Shown here: positions 54,413 through 64,000 of the stretch, in pieces
How positions within the stretch are numbered: the stretch's first letter is position 1
How the letters are laid out: each line of letters starts with the position of its first letter
Source of the DNA: Solea solea
Taxonomy: Eukaryota; Chordata; Actinopteri; Pleuronectiformes; Soleidae
Assembly (NCBI RefSeq): GCF_958295425.1
Contig: NC_081149.1
Location: 20,928,972 to 20,992,971 of the forward strand
Direction of reading: 5' to 3'
DNA length: 64,000 nucleotides
Notes under the pieces: generated by a model
What the model was told of the DNA's origin: nothing
What the model saw: the letters and a program-made list of their open reading frames with translations, nothing else
Database searches by the model: none
Program-made: the position numbers and the translations under genes

Positions 54413-57400
54413 TCACACACTGAACAGTTCATCCAGGCTTTTAATAGCTTCTTCTTTTGAGATTTTTGTCCAGTTTTCAGGAATTTTTCCCAAGCCCTGA
54501 AATTTTAATTTGTAGTGTTCTTCTAGTTGATTTTGATATTGACATATAAACCATTTCCAGTATGGCAGTTCAGAGTCATCAGGGGTAGTGTTCCAACGAG
54601 CATACTTTGGGCCAGCAGTTCGGTACCATTTATAGGGAATGAACTTTTCTGAATCACGATCAGGGTAAAAGCTTCTATTGCTGGCAACTTTTGTTGTGCA
54701 GAAATCAACTGACATTTCCACTGTGTTTCTGTAATAACAACCATTTACTGCACCAGAGGTGCACTGTGATCATTAGGGCTGTGATCTTTCAGGGCGTTGG
54801 TGCAAACAGCTGCACAGAAAGGACACGTTACCCAGCAACAATTGCACAAATGATCAATGAGGATTTTCTCAGGCTTCAGTCTGGATTCCTTCATTTCATT
54901 CAGTTGGAGTTTGTTTGTTTCTTCAATGATGGATTCAAATCCTGTCTTTATTTCATCCTTTAGAAAGTCAAAGTTGGTAATGTCACTGAAATTTTCAGAA
55001 GAAATATCACCAATGGTCAGTTTATCTTTTAGCAAACTGGAAAATTCCTTCAGCCACAGGTCTGTGCTTCCTCTCTGGGTTTTGACATTTTCCGATGCAG
55101 TAAATAAAGCTTGATTTACCACTCTTTTGATGTCTTCAGCATTTTTTTTCCGTATATCCATTGTTCTGTCTTCATGATCTGTGAAGATATATTCCTTCAC
55201 TTGCTCTTCAATATAAGACTCTACATGTTTTCTTGGCTGCTGAATGTAATTAATGTAGTCTTTAAATGAGCCTTTCTCTGCCAGTGACTTCAACACATGT
55301 TTCTCCAAGACTAACCGGTTCCCACTGAATGCTGGGAAATTACATTTCATCTCTCCAGCAAGATCAATGGCAGTCTTAGTAAAGACTGCCTGAGCAGTAG
55401 CAGACCGGAGTTTTTCACAGATCACTTTTCCAAACACAACAGCAGAGGAGTGTCCTTTGCAGAAGCTTTTAAAAATATCATAATACTGTGTTTTCTTGCC
55501 CTCAAGGTAAGCAATGGCATCATTGTTGATCTTGAATTTCTTGTGAGACTCTGAAAGCCAAATTGTTGCTCTGTCAAACACATACAGTAAGAGATCAACT
55601 GTAAACTCCTTCTTTGCAGTGCATTTCAGCTCTGCTTCAAGTTCTGTTACTTCTTTTATAACATTGTTGGCCACTTCTTGTAAGTAAGTTGATTGGAAAC
55701 CTCTTGTGATTACCGGTTTAGTCTTAATATTATCAATGGACTGTTGTTCAACTCTGGCAATGAAGGATCTGATGCGATTGTGGTCATGATAGTATAGCAT
55801 CTTTATCTTTCCAACCAACGTCTTTGGAGTGATGTAATCAGAATAATTCCCACACACCGGTAACTCTTTATGTCTGCCACAGCGTTTGGAGTCACGTATG
55901 AGAGACCGTTCAATACCAAGGTCAGTCAAGACCTTGTTCTGTTCTTTTTCAAAGTTGATGTGTTCAATAGGTTTTGTATCTGAAGTTAGTTCGTCCACCC
56001 AGACTTTCCAAACATGGTCAAACTGCATTTTTAATTCCTTTTCATCTTGTCCCTTGTCTTTTAACTGATGAGCGAGCTCTTTGCTCTTCTGCAGAAGCTT
56101 GTTCTCAAACTCTTTCTTCTCATCATTTAGCTTTTTACATGCTTTCTTCTGTTGGATGATTTCATCCAATTTTCTTTTTGTTTCCTTTACCAGTTCCTCA
56201 TGAAAATCTTTGATTTTGCTTTCAAATCGTCCTCGCCACTGAACCAATATTTCTTTGTGTCTGTCTTCATCAAAATACTTTTGAATTTCTTCTTTGGTTT
56301 CTTCATAGGTTTTGCTCATTTTTTCATTAAGATGAGTGAGCTCAACTTTGTCAGTATTTCCATTTTCAATGCAGTTATACTGCTGGTTTTCAATGGTCAA
56401 CATGTTGCTCCTCAGGATCCAGGTCCATTTCCCAAACTGGACCTCAAGGTTTCTGTACACTGCAATTTCAAATGTGTTTTTGAAATTGAAAACAAAGTTT
56501 TCTTGCAGAAGGGCATTCCAAAGATCCTGGATTTTGATTTTAAACTGTGACAGAGTAATCCCAGCAGAATCTGAAGCTTTAGAGAGGATCATGCTCCTTA
56601 GCTCCTGAACACTCTCACAATAATCTGGATTTGGTGGAGCCATCGGTGGACTTCCTTCCCATAGTTGGGCAAGGTATTTCACATCCTTTTCAACATCAAA
56701 TGCAATGACATCACTGAAACATTCCACATCACACACCTCCTCTTTGGCAGCAAGTTGAGCCATCTGGTCCAGTTTGTCTTGCAGACGTCTCTTTCCATCC
56801 ATGGTTTTCTCTACAGCTGTAATATCTGTAATATTCTGGTGAACAAACATGCAACTTGGAGAAAGATTAACTTTCTTCATCCTCATGAAGGCCTGTACAA
56901 CAATCTGCAGAACACTTAGCATCTCAGCTGGATTCTCGCCAAAGATGTTGATCAATGTCAGGTTTCCCAGACCAACAACAAATGTTGCCAGTTCATTGTC
57001 ATGGTGAAGAGTGACATTGCCTAACTCAAGAGCACGTAGTCCTTCCGTGTCTACCACAAGAATGTAGTCAAACGTGAATTTCTCCTTGACCTCCTCAGAC
57101 ACTTTAACCAGCTGCATGAAGGCTCCCTTGGTGCACCTGCCAGCACTCACTGCAAACTCTAACCCAAACATGGCATTCAGCATTGTTGATTTTCCACTGC
57201 TTTGTATTCCCAAAACTGAAAGAACAAAAACTCTCTTATCACCTAGTTTTTTGATGACCTCATCTAAAAGACTAGAGATCCATGTCAGCGGGACATTACC
57301 TGCATCACCATCCATAAGCTCCATTGGGTGTCCTGATATCATCAGCTCTGCAGCAAGCTTGGGGTATTTGAACCAGTCTGCATCTCTGCATTCTTGTTTC

Positions 57401-59134
57401 TTCTGAGATTCATGGGATTCGTAGATCTGCCCCATTTCTCTAAAGATGTGCTCCAAACCAAAAGATGCTGACTGGAGTTTTGTTGATATTTGTTCAAGCT
57501 CAGTTTGTTTGCTTTTGAAAAGGTCAGATTTGTCGTGTTTCTTTTTCAGAGCCAAGACCTCAGACCATGTTTTATCATAGTTTTGCAGAATTACAGACAG
57601 ATCATCAGTAACATGGTCATCAAGGAAGATCTGAGTCCATTTCAGGAAATACTGTCTCTCAGTTGATGACCGAGACAAAAGATTATCAGTAAACAGCTTT
57701 ATCAGCTCACTACAGGAATGTTTGCACTGATCTTGTCGTATTTTTATCAGTTCATTTTCCTTTTTAGATTTCTCAAACTCAATCTGTCCTGTCAGGTGGT
57801 ACAGCTCTTTTTTTATTCTGCTCCACTCATGCCACAATTGGCCTTGACAAGGGAGGAATTTGCTTTTGATTTCTGTGACATCCTGTATCTTCTTAAGCAA
57901 ATTCATCATTTCCAATGCAGCAGATTTCCCTTTTCGGCAGACTGGGTCATCTTCATCCACTCTGATTCTAGGGTCCTCCGCCATACTTTCAAGGTGGAAG
58001 GATGTATGTGACTCATACAAAATGTGTCCAATGATTGTTTTCAGTTCTTCAGTAATATCTGAATGACTTCTGTCTTTTAGACTTATTTTGTATCTGCCCT
58101 GTTTCTTCTGATCTTTACCACCGTCAGTATCAGTAATGAGAATAATGAGAGGCTTTAGACGTTTCCAGAGAGCCTCGATTACTCCCCAACTTTTGTGACC
58201 CTTTTCCAGAGTTGGTACAAGCACAACATTAACTGAAGATTTTTCAATAAGTATGTCACGCTGTTTCTCAAACAACAGAGCATCACCATGGAGATTACAG
58301 AAGGCAACACAGTCATTGAAGGCATCATTACATTTTCCAGCTGGGCAGTACCAGGCAATCTCTGCCATGCCATCCACCAAGTGGCGAGTTTTGTTGCTTC
58401 CTTGAAGGTGTTTGTGGAAGAAAGTGCTGTGACGGTCGTTGATCAACGAGTTTATCAGCTGAGATTTTGACACTGATGGTGAATCCAGTCGCAAAAATGA
58501 CACCATGGGTGTCTTGGCTTTGCAGATGGGCATGCTCTTCATTATTTTGCTGCCAGTTTGGATATCAGTTGTCTTCCAGCTTTTTGTTATTTTTCTGAAT
58601 GTCCAAAGAGGACACTCAATATCCATCGTAACTGGGTCAGGAACAAGCAAAGGTAAAGCATACTGACATTGTGAGAGCTTTGATACAATGTTCTGCTTGA
58701 GGAAGCTGTCTGAACAGTGAAATACTGCCATTTGAATGTCCATTGGATGCAAATGAGTCTCTTTTGCTTGTTTAGTGTCTTCATCTGTGCTAAAAAAAAT
58801 CATCCATATCATCTATGTCCTCTACTTCAGCACTATCACACACTTGAATAGGTTCTGAATCGCTCACCTCGAGAATCTCTTGTTTAACAGGAATATATCT
58901 GGCTCTGTAGTCTAACATGAGAAGCATGTGAAGAAATGTATTTGTTAATTCTTTCTCTGAAATCACATGGTACTTTTTCATAGCTGGACCAATTTTGAGA
59001 AAATCTTCTGAAGTCAACTTCTGTTGATGTTTGTCTTGAAGATCAAGTCTGAGCAGTGTTTCAGTTACTCGTTGGTGTTGATTTTCCTTGTTGATCTCTT
59101 CAGAAATCTTCACAGAATTTGGCATTTTACCGAC
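54413..59134 (-). pseudogene. GVIN-4: very large GTPase-like with two frameshifts
   Basis: Full-length relative of GVIN-1 (start ATG 59125, VGK lead to 59134, stop at 54413) with two breaks. First, a run of T on the coding strand (A at 58792-58799) has eight bases where the other copies have seven. The frame shifts after ...DDMDDFF, at about residue 111. Second, about 10 bp are missing near 54757-54767 compared with the other copies (ggatcgatga region). The frame breaks after HSAP, in the C-terminal Cys/His region. The middle frame (54745-58812) is open for 1355 codons and keeps GIQSSGKST and DTEG. The C-terminal remainder resumes at MEMSVDFC and ends FSV with the same TGA as GVIN-1. The homopolymer shift could be a sequencing error; the 10-bp loss is less likely to be. 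Confidence 0.8.
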
Positions 59135-59304
59135 CTAAAAATTCAATATTGTGGTCAGACTTTACAATCAAATGTAAGTTTTTAAGATTACGTGCATAAT
59201 GGATCAGGAAATATCTGTTTGATCAATTACTTGCTAATTAACTGTGGCTGAATAATGCAGATTTAGTTATAGGAGATAATGATAAATAATTAGTGTGAGT
59301 TTGC

Positions 59305-59717
59305 TAGGGCTGTAATCAACCAAAGAAATTATTGGTCGACTGAAGCCCTGAAATTTCAACTAAAAATTGACTAATCGGTTGACAAAGTCTGACGGCTCTG
59401 GCAGCATTTTGTATCCCGTGCATCTGCGCAATATCATAGCTCAAAATAGATTAAAGAACGTCCATGTTCTAGTGGGTGGGGCTAATCCAAAATAGTGAAA
59501 ACAAGGGGGGTGTTCTCTGAAGACACGCTGATGCCTGTTTTACAGGAGTGCTCTGAAAACACTCCCATTACCACTTGGTACGTCCCTCCTGATGAAATCA
59601 AAATAACCATAGACTGTATGAAATTAACACAACAAAAAATTGACCAATCAGAATTTTAGTCGAGCCAGAACGTATCGACTCATAAATTGACCAGTTGACT
59701 GGGACTTTATAGCCCTA
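59305..59717. mobile_element. hAT-type MITE, GVIN-4 copy
   Basis: Orthologous by duplication to the element at 5411-5834: same ends, same GAGTTTGC target duplication (59297-59304, 59718-59725), same position relative to the giant exon. It is slightly shorter because of internal deletions. Confidence 0.85.
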
Positions 59718-59966
59718 GAGTTTGCACTAGAATGTAACATTTTACTACTCTAGGACTAATTTAAAGTAAAGCATGAACAAAGACAGTAATTGTTTTAACT
59801 ATTCACACATTCTTACACAATAATCTGCATCACCTTATGATTCATCAATAGTATCTCAATCTGTTGTTCTCTTTCTGATCATTTGTAAACTGCATCCAAA
59901 AGCATGAAAAACAATAAACTGACATATGAAATGAAAACTCATAAGCTCTTAGCTTTAGTTTCTTAC

Positions 59967-60829
59967 CTTGTCCTTGTCTTCATGTGTAACCTCATCTGCA
60001 GCACCTACAGTGAAATTATAATTTTCATTAGAGGAGCTGGAGCACACAGAAGCAGAAATATTATATTATAAGTGTAAACAATTTTACAGTTAAAAAACAT
60101 TTTATTCAGGTGTTTTTAAGTTGAATTCAAAGATTTAAGTTTGAAGAACATGTCTTTTCTAGGCAGCATTATAAAAGTTATGTCAGGATTCTATTTTTGT
60201 GTGCTTTTTCTTTTTGTTGCTGTTCTGTTTCCTCTTGTGTGTGGCAGGGGGCGAGGCTGGCTGTAACTGTGGCAGCTGACAAGACTCAACTGGTTCCCAT
60301 TACTCATCAACCTCAACATGAAAGTTGGGTCATCACTCCAATACTCTTCCAGATCATTCTGTCTTCTAGATCAGCAGTGCCTAACGCAAGTGTTTGCTAG
60401 TATTCTCAAGCTTTCTGTTCGTCATTTTTGCATCTTTGGTTTTTCCAGGCTGCTCTGCCACTGCTTCAGCTTTGTCTTGTAACAACCCCAAAGTTAGTGA
60501 CAATACAATCTAAATATGTATCTGAAGTAACGTGAAAATAAAATCGAATCAAAGTTTTGCTTTTCTTATTTGTTGCAGATGGTATTTCAGATATAAATTC
60601 AGACTGACCTTTTGCCACTGTGCTGTCATCATTATTTGAGTGCTCAACATCACCGGGTTCATTCAGCAGGTCACTCTGAGAAATCAGATGATTTTATCTT
60701 TATTGGTTATTTATTAAAACAGAAACATATAACTGGAGAATATAAAATCTTCTCTTATCATAAATGCTTAAATCAAATGTAGACTAATGACCTTCACTTT
60801 GACGTTAGATGAACTCTTCCCCTCATCTT
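59967..60829 (-). CDS. 3' linker exons of the GVIN-4 gene
   Basis: 60829-60792 (EDEGKSSSNVKVK, 1 to 0), 60675-60609 (SDLLNEPGDVEHSNNDDST..., 0 to 1) and 59995-59967 (DEVTHEDKDK, 1 to 0) lead in phase to 59134. All are open although the giant exon is frameshifted. Confidence 0.6.
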
Positions 60830-61320
60830 CTGCAGGACAACCTGGAAATAAATAAGTAAATAAATAAATAAATAACAAAAAACTCCTCTCTGTCAAAGAT
60901 GTTTTATACACACATACACATACTGGGTAAGTCATTTGTGTATATTGGGTATCAAGTATATACAGTTTTACCATTATAATTATGCAGGACAGTCATTCTA
61001 TAACAATAATAATAATGATTTATTCAAGGAAGCTTTTTTGTTATTATAGATTTCTGCTTGGGGTATTTGTGCGTGAATTAAATTCCACAGTAAAGAAATT
61101 GCATTTTGTTTTGAAAGTGCCAGATGTCGTAGGTGAAATGATTGGCCCCCTGTACATACTTTGTAATTTGATGCTCTGCCATTTACATAAAATTGCGACC
61201 TTTTGGACCAGTCCAATAAATATGTTTAGGTATCCCTGTATGAGCACCACGTTCTTGTTGGACTGTCAGCTATATTGTTGCTGATGTGTGGATCTCACAA
61301 TTTAAACATGAAAATCTCAC

Positions 61321-61917
61321 CTGTCTGATTTTGCTGAAACTCTGAGGAATCCGTCCCTTCTTCTGTGTTTGATTTGAAGTCCACATGTTTTTGCTCATCA
61401 TTCTCATCCAGCGTCCCTCTGCTGCCGCAGTTTGGCTTCTTTTCAGAGACCATAACATCTATTTTTTCCAGCAGTGCTGTCATTTCCTTAACATCTGTCA
61501 TAGTTTTAGTGCATGCGTGGTACCTTTTTTCATCAAAACCTGTGTTAGCTTTCAAATCTGTCAGTGCACTTTCACACTCTGCATCTGCATCATGAGTCAC
61601 AACTGTTATTAAATAAGAAAGTGACTCTTTCCCAAAAGCCTTTTCCAACCACTGCACTCCTGCACTATGTTGGCTGCTATCCAGACTATTTGGTAATATC
61701 AGGAGAAAAACATGAGCTCCCTGATTTAGCAGGAGGTTCTCAGTGTTTTGCTGACCAAGCATGTTGATCACAGAGATGTGTCGACCACACAGATCATACA
61801 GTTTGGGTGACAGATGCTGCATATGTGTCTGCTCATCGTTGGCAAGCAAGATATTTTCCGGTCCCACCTTAATAGAATTTGTGTCACCAATTAACACAAG
61901 AGTAAGCTCTGGATTCA
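61321..61917 (-). CDS. AIG1-like degenerate G-domain exon of the GVIN-4 gene
   Basis: 597 nt, phase 1 to 1, open. It reads NPELTLVLIGDTNSIKVGPEN and ends SSEFQQNQTG, combining the GVIN-1-type start with the GVIN-3-type end. The nucleotide-binding motifs are degenerate as in the other copies. It could still be translated in a product lacking most of the GTPase. Confidence 0.8.
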
Positions 61918-62009
61918 CTGGGAAAAAAGAATGGCACCATGTTAGAAATAGTTTAAACAACATTCTAAGAGTTTAATAATGGAAAAGAACTACAAGAACA
62001 AATTCTCAC

Positions 62010-62673
62010 ATTCATTAGGTTGCGATGGTGGACTTGTGTCCATCAGTGTTTTATTGTCCTCTGTAGAGCTCATATTGGCAGTTAAAAGCAAAAAGTCTGC
62101 AAATATCAGAGATTAATTTGATTAGATTTCTTATTTTTTCCAAAGAATTTGACATATTGCAGAAATGTCATTTATAACATTGATTATAATGCAAAAAATT
62201 TGACCTTTCCCATTGGATGATAAAGACTTGATTTCAGACTCTCCGTCTGTTCTGTCTCCATGTTGTTCACTTTCACCAGGTTTATTCACTGGATCAATCT
62301 AAGAACAAGAATAAATTGTTTGAGAAATACTGAAAAATTGAATATAGTTGTGTGATATAAATACTGTCAATAAATGCAAAACTTAAATGAACTGTATGCT
62401 GGAAACTGACTACAGTGAAACTATTTTACCTTCACTGTAGCTGCAGTTTCCTCCAACTCATCTTCTGACAGATCATGTAAAAAATTAATTGCACAGGGTT
62501 AGCATTAAAAATATTTCCAAACCATATCAGTTTATGAATGTTTGAATTGTAGTTGTAAGAATTACCTTTGTCATCTGTCAAAGATGAAGTTTCAGTTTCG
62601 ATTTCAGTCTTTCCTCTTCCTCCTCCAACTCCTCGTGCTGTGATGTCGTGAGTCTCCGCCTCACAAACCCTTC
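62010..62673 (-). CDS. 5' linker exons of the GVIN-4 gene, with chimeric exon
   Basis: 62673-62566 (GRVC-EAETHDITA chimeric exon, 1 to 1), 62464-62430 (EDELEETAATVK, 1 to 0), 62298-62205 (IDPVNKPGE..., 0 to 1) and 62096-62010 (NMSSTEDNK..., 1 to 1). Their phases chain to the AIG1 exon at 61917. The start exon would lie beyond 62673, possibly outside the window. Confidence 0.6.
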
Positions 62674-62690
62674 CTGGTACAATTCTTTTT

Positions 62691-62706
62691 AGAGAGAGAG
62701 AGACAC

Positions 62707-62737
<31 letters not shown>

Positions 62738-62785
62738 GAGACACAGAGAGAGAGAGAGACAGAGACAGAGAGAGAAAGAGAAAGC
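62691..62785. repeat. (GA)n microsatellite, unit D
   Basis: Imperfect GA repeat at the position equivalent to 38600-38725. Confidence 0.85.
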
Positions 62786-63531
62786 AAAAGTTGACAGTGC
62801 AACATAACTGCCCTACATGTGAAGGATTTTTACAAATGCTTTCACTTAAAGCACTTCCCTGTATATGCTGCAGTGTTCAGTGTATGCCTATATAAAGTCC
62901 TTGTGTCAAAGTAGATGAAAATGTAACTGAGAAATGCATGTGGTCAGCAATCAAAGCACAATGCCCATTGTCTGTTTATTGTGTAAACATCTTAGCATAT
63001 TAGGCCTAACATCATAAACTGAATACAAACATCATATATTGCTTCATGTAGCTTTACAATAAACAACATAAAAATGTAGCTGCATGCGGCCTGTGATGTT
63101 TCTTTTTGCTGAGGTGTGTTTATATAGTTGGTGAAAATAGATTTCTTCATTCTTTTGTTGGTCTTGTCTTATTCTTCTCTGTAACAGGTTCTTCTATGAA
63201 TTGTATCGATTATCTTGGTTGTCAGTCCAACTTTGTTTGAGTTTTTCAAACCTTAAAACCACAGAGAATAACCAAACCTACACAGTTTCACATCATTGAC
63301 AGTTCAGAAGGGACTCTTTTAAAGCAGGACACAGATATTCACAGATCACAGCCACAGCCTTAAAACCAGTTTCCGCTTTTACTATTGTGGCTGGTAGGCA
63401 TATAACATATTTCAAATTACAATCATGAGTCAGGAAAGAGGCAGGCTCAGCTAGAAATCAGACAAGACCTCAATATGTAATGTTTAAAAAGATATTTGCA
63501 CAAAAACTATAGAATAGTTGTACAAACTCAC

Positions 63532-63587
63532 CTTTGCTTGTTGTTCCTTCACTCTCACTGGTCCGGCTGATTTATCACAAACCCTTC
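63532..63587 (-). CDS. optional upstream exon, unit D (GRVCDKSAGPVRVKEQQAK)
   Basis: 56 nt, phase 1 to 0, borders as in the three other units. The frame is kept. Confidence 0.35.
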
Positions 63588-63604
63588 CTGGTACAATTCT
63601 TTTT

Positions 63605-63619
63605 ATAGAGAGAGAGGGG

Positions 63620-63667
<48 letters not shown>

Positions 63668-63757
63668 AAATGTTGACAGTGAACCAGAACTGCCCTACAC
63701 GTGATTTCCCTGAAATCACGTGTAGGGAAAGGATTTTTGCAAATGCTTTCACTTAAA

Positions 63758-63806
<49 letters not shown>

Positions 63807-63835
63807 GAGACAGAGACAGAGAAAGAGAAAGCAAC
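63605..63835. repeat. GA tracts flanking a 35-bp palindrome (63693-63727)
   Basis: Two long (GA)n runs (about 63605-63666 and 63760-63815). Between them lies a perfect palindrome CCCTACACGTGATTTC, loop cct, GAAATCACGTGTAGGG. Confidence 0.85.
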
Positions 63836-63857
63836 AGTTGACAGTGAAACAGAACGG

Positions 63858-63892
63858 CCCTACATGTGATTTCAGGGAAATCACATGTAGGG
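63858..63892. repeat. 35-bp perfect palindrome, loop agg
   Basis: Same arms as 39765-39799 (CCCTACATGTGATTTC and its complement), but the 3-nt centre is agg instead of cct. Confidence 0.85.
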
Positions 63893-64000
63893 AAAGGATT
63901 TTTACAAATGCTTTCACTTAAAGCACTTCCCTGTATATGCTGCAGTGTTCAGTGTGTGCCTATATAAAGTCCTTGAGTCAAAGCAGATGAAAATGTAACT

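Noticed and set aside
63484..63834. Open frame of 116 codons rich in Ser-Leu repeats on -
   Set aside because: It is a translation of the (GA)n tracts. Only the 56-nt exon-like piece at 63532-63587 recurs with conserved borders.

Overview
The window is nuclear DNA of a ray-finned (teleost, probably percomorph) fish. The evidence is intron-containing genes with GT-AG junctions, AT-rich intergenic DNA with hAT-type MITEs and (GA)n/(GT)n microsatellites, a lineage-expanded GVIN/VLIG large-GTPase cluster, and a block (PICK1, KDELR3, galectin) that matches human 22q13.1 synteny. No bacterial-type feature was seen.

Layout. A roughly 10-kb unit is tandemly duplicated, and four copies are at least partly present. 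Unit A (1-11020) holds GVIN-1. Unit B (11021-20940) holds a galectin fragment and GVIN-2. Unit C (20941 to about 40.6 kb) holds a galectin fragment, GVIN-3 and a fourfold array of AIG1-like exons. A single-copy interval (about 40.6-51.46 kb) holds a GIMAP gene on +, a truncated PICK1/KDELR3 chimera on -, and the start of an intact galectin gene on +. Unit D (51.46 kb to the end) holds the last two galectin exons, frameshifted GVIN-4 and its upstream exons. All GVIN genes are on -. The galectin pieces are on +, at the distal end of each unit.

Main result. The giant GVIN exon is not isolated. A chain of short upstream exons, all with consistent splice phases, joins it in frame to an exon of about 576-597 nt encoding an AIG1/GIMAP-like domain. 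That domain has lost the Walker A glycines and the DxxG aspartate, so it looks like a pseudo-GTPase. The predicted product is linkers, pseudo-AIG1, linkers, then the VLIG-type GTPase. The six-exon AIG1 module starts and ends in phase 1, so it can be gained or lost without breaking the frame. GVIN-2 has none, GVIN-1 and GVIN-4 have one, and GVIN-3 has four nearly identical modules, giving an open frame of about 2886 codons. This resembles a fast-evolving modular interferon-type effector locus. GAAANNGAAA (ISRE-like) elements lie upstream of the units, and amino-acid differences between the otherwise near-identical GVIN copies cluster in two patches.

History. A hAT MITE with perfect 8-bp target duplications is present upstream of GVIN-1 and GVIN-4, and its empty site is seen at GVIN-2 and GVIN-3. 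A shared early stop codon gives the same grouping. PICK1 ends inside its BAR domain, where a deletion fused it out of frame to exon 2 of KDELR3. KDELR3 also carries an apparent 20-nt deletion in exon 4. Every exon boundary here was read by eye from the sequence. The gene models are predictions without transcript support, and any near-identical repeat could carry assembly error.
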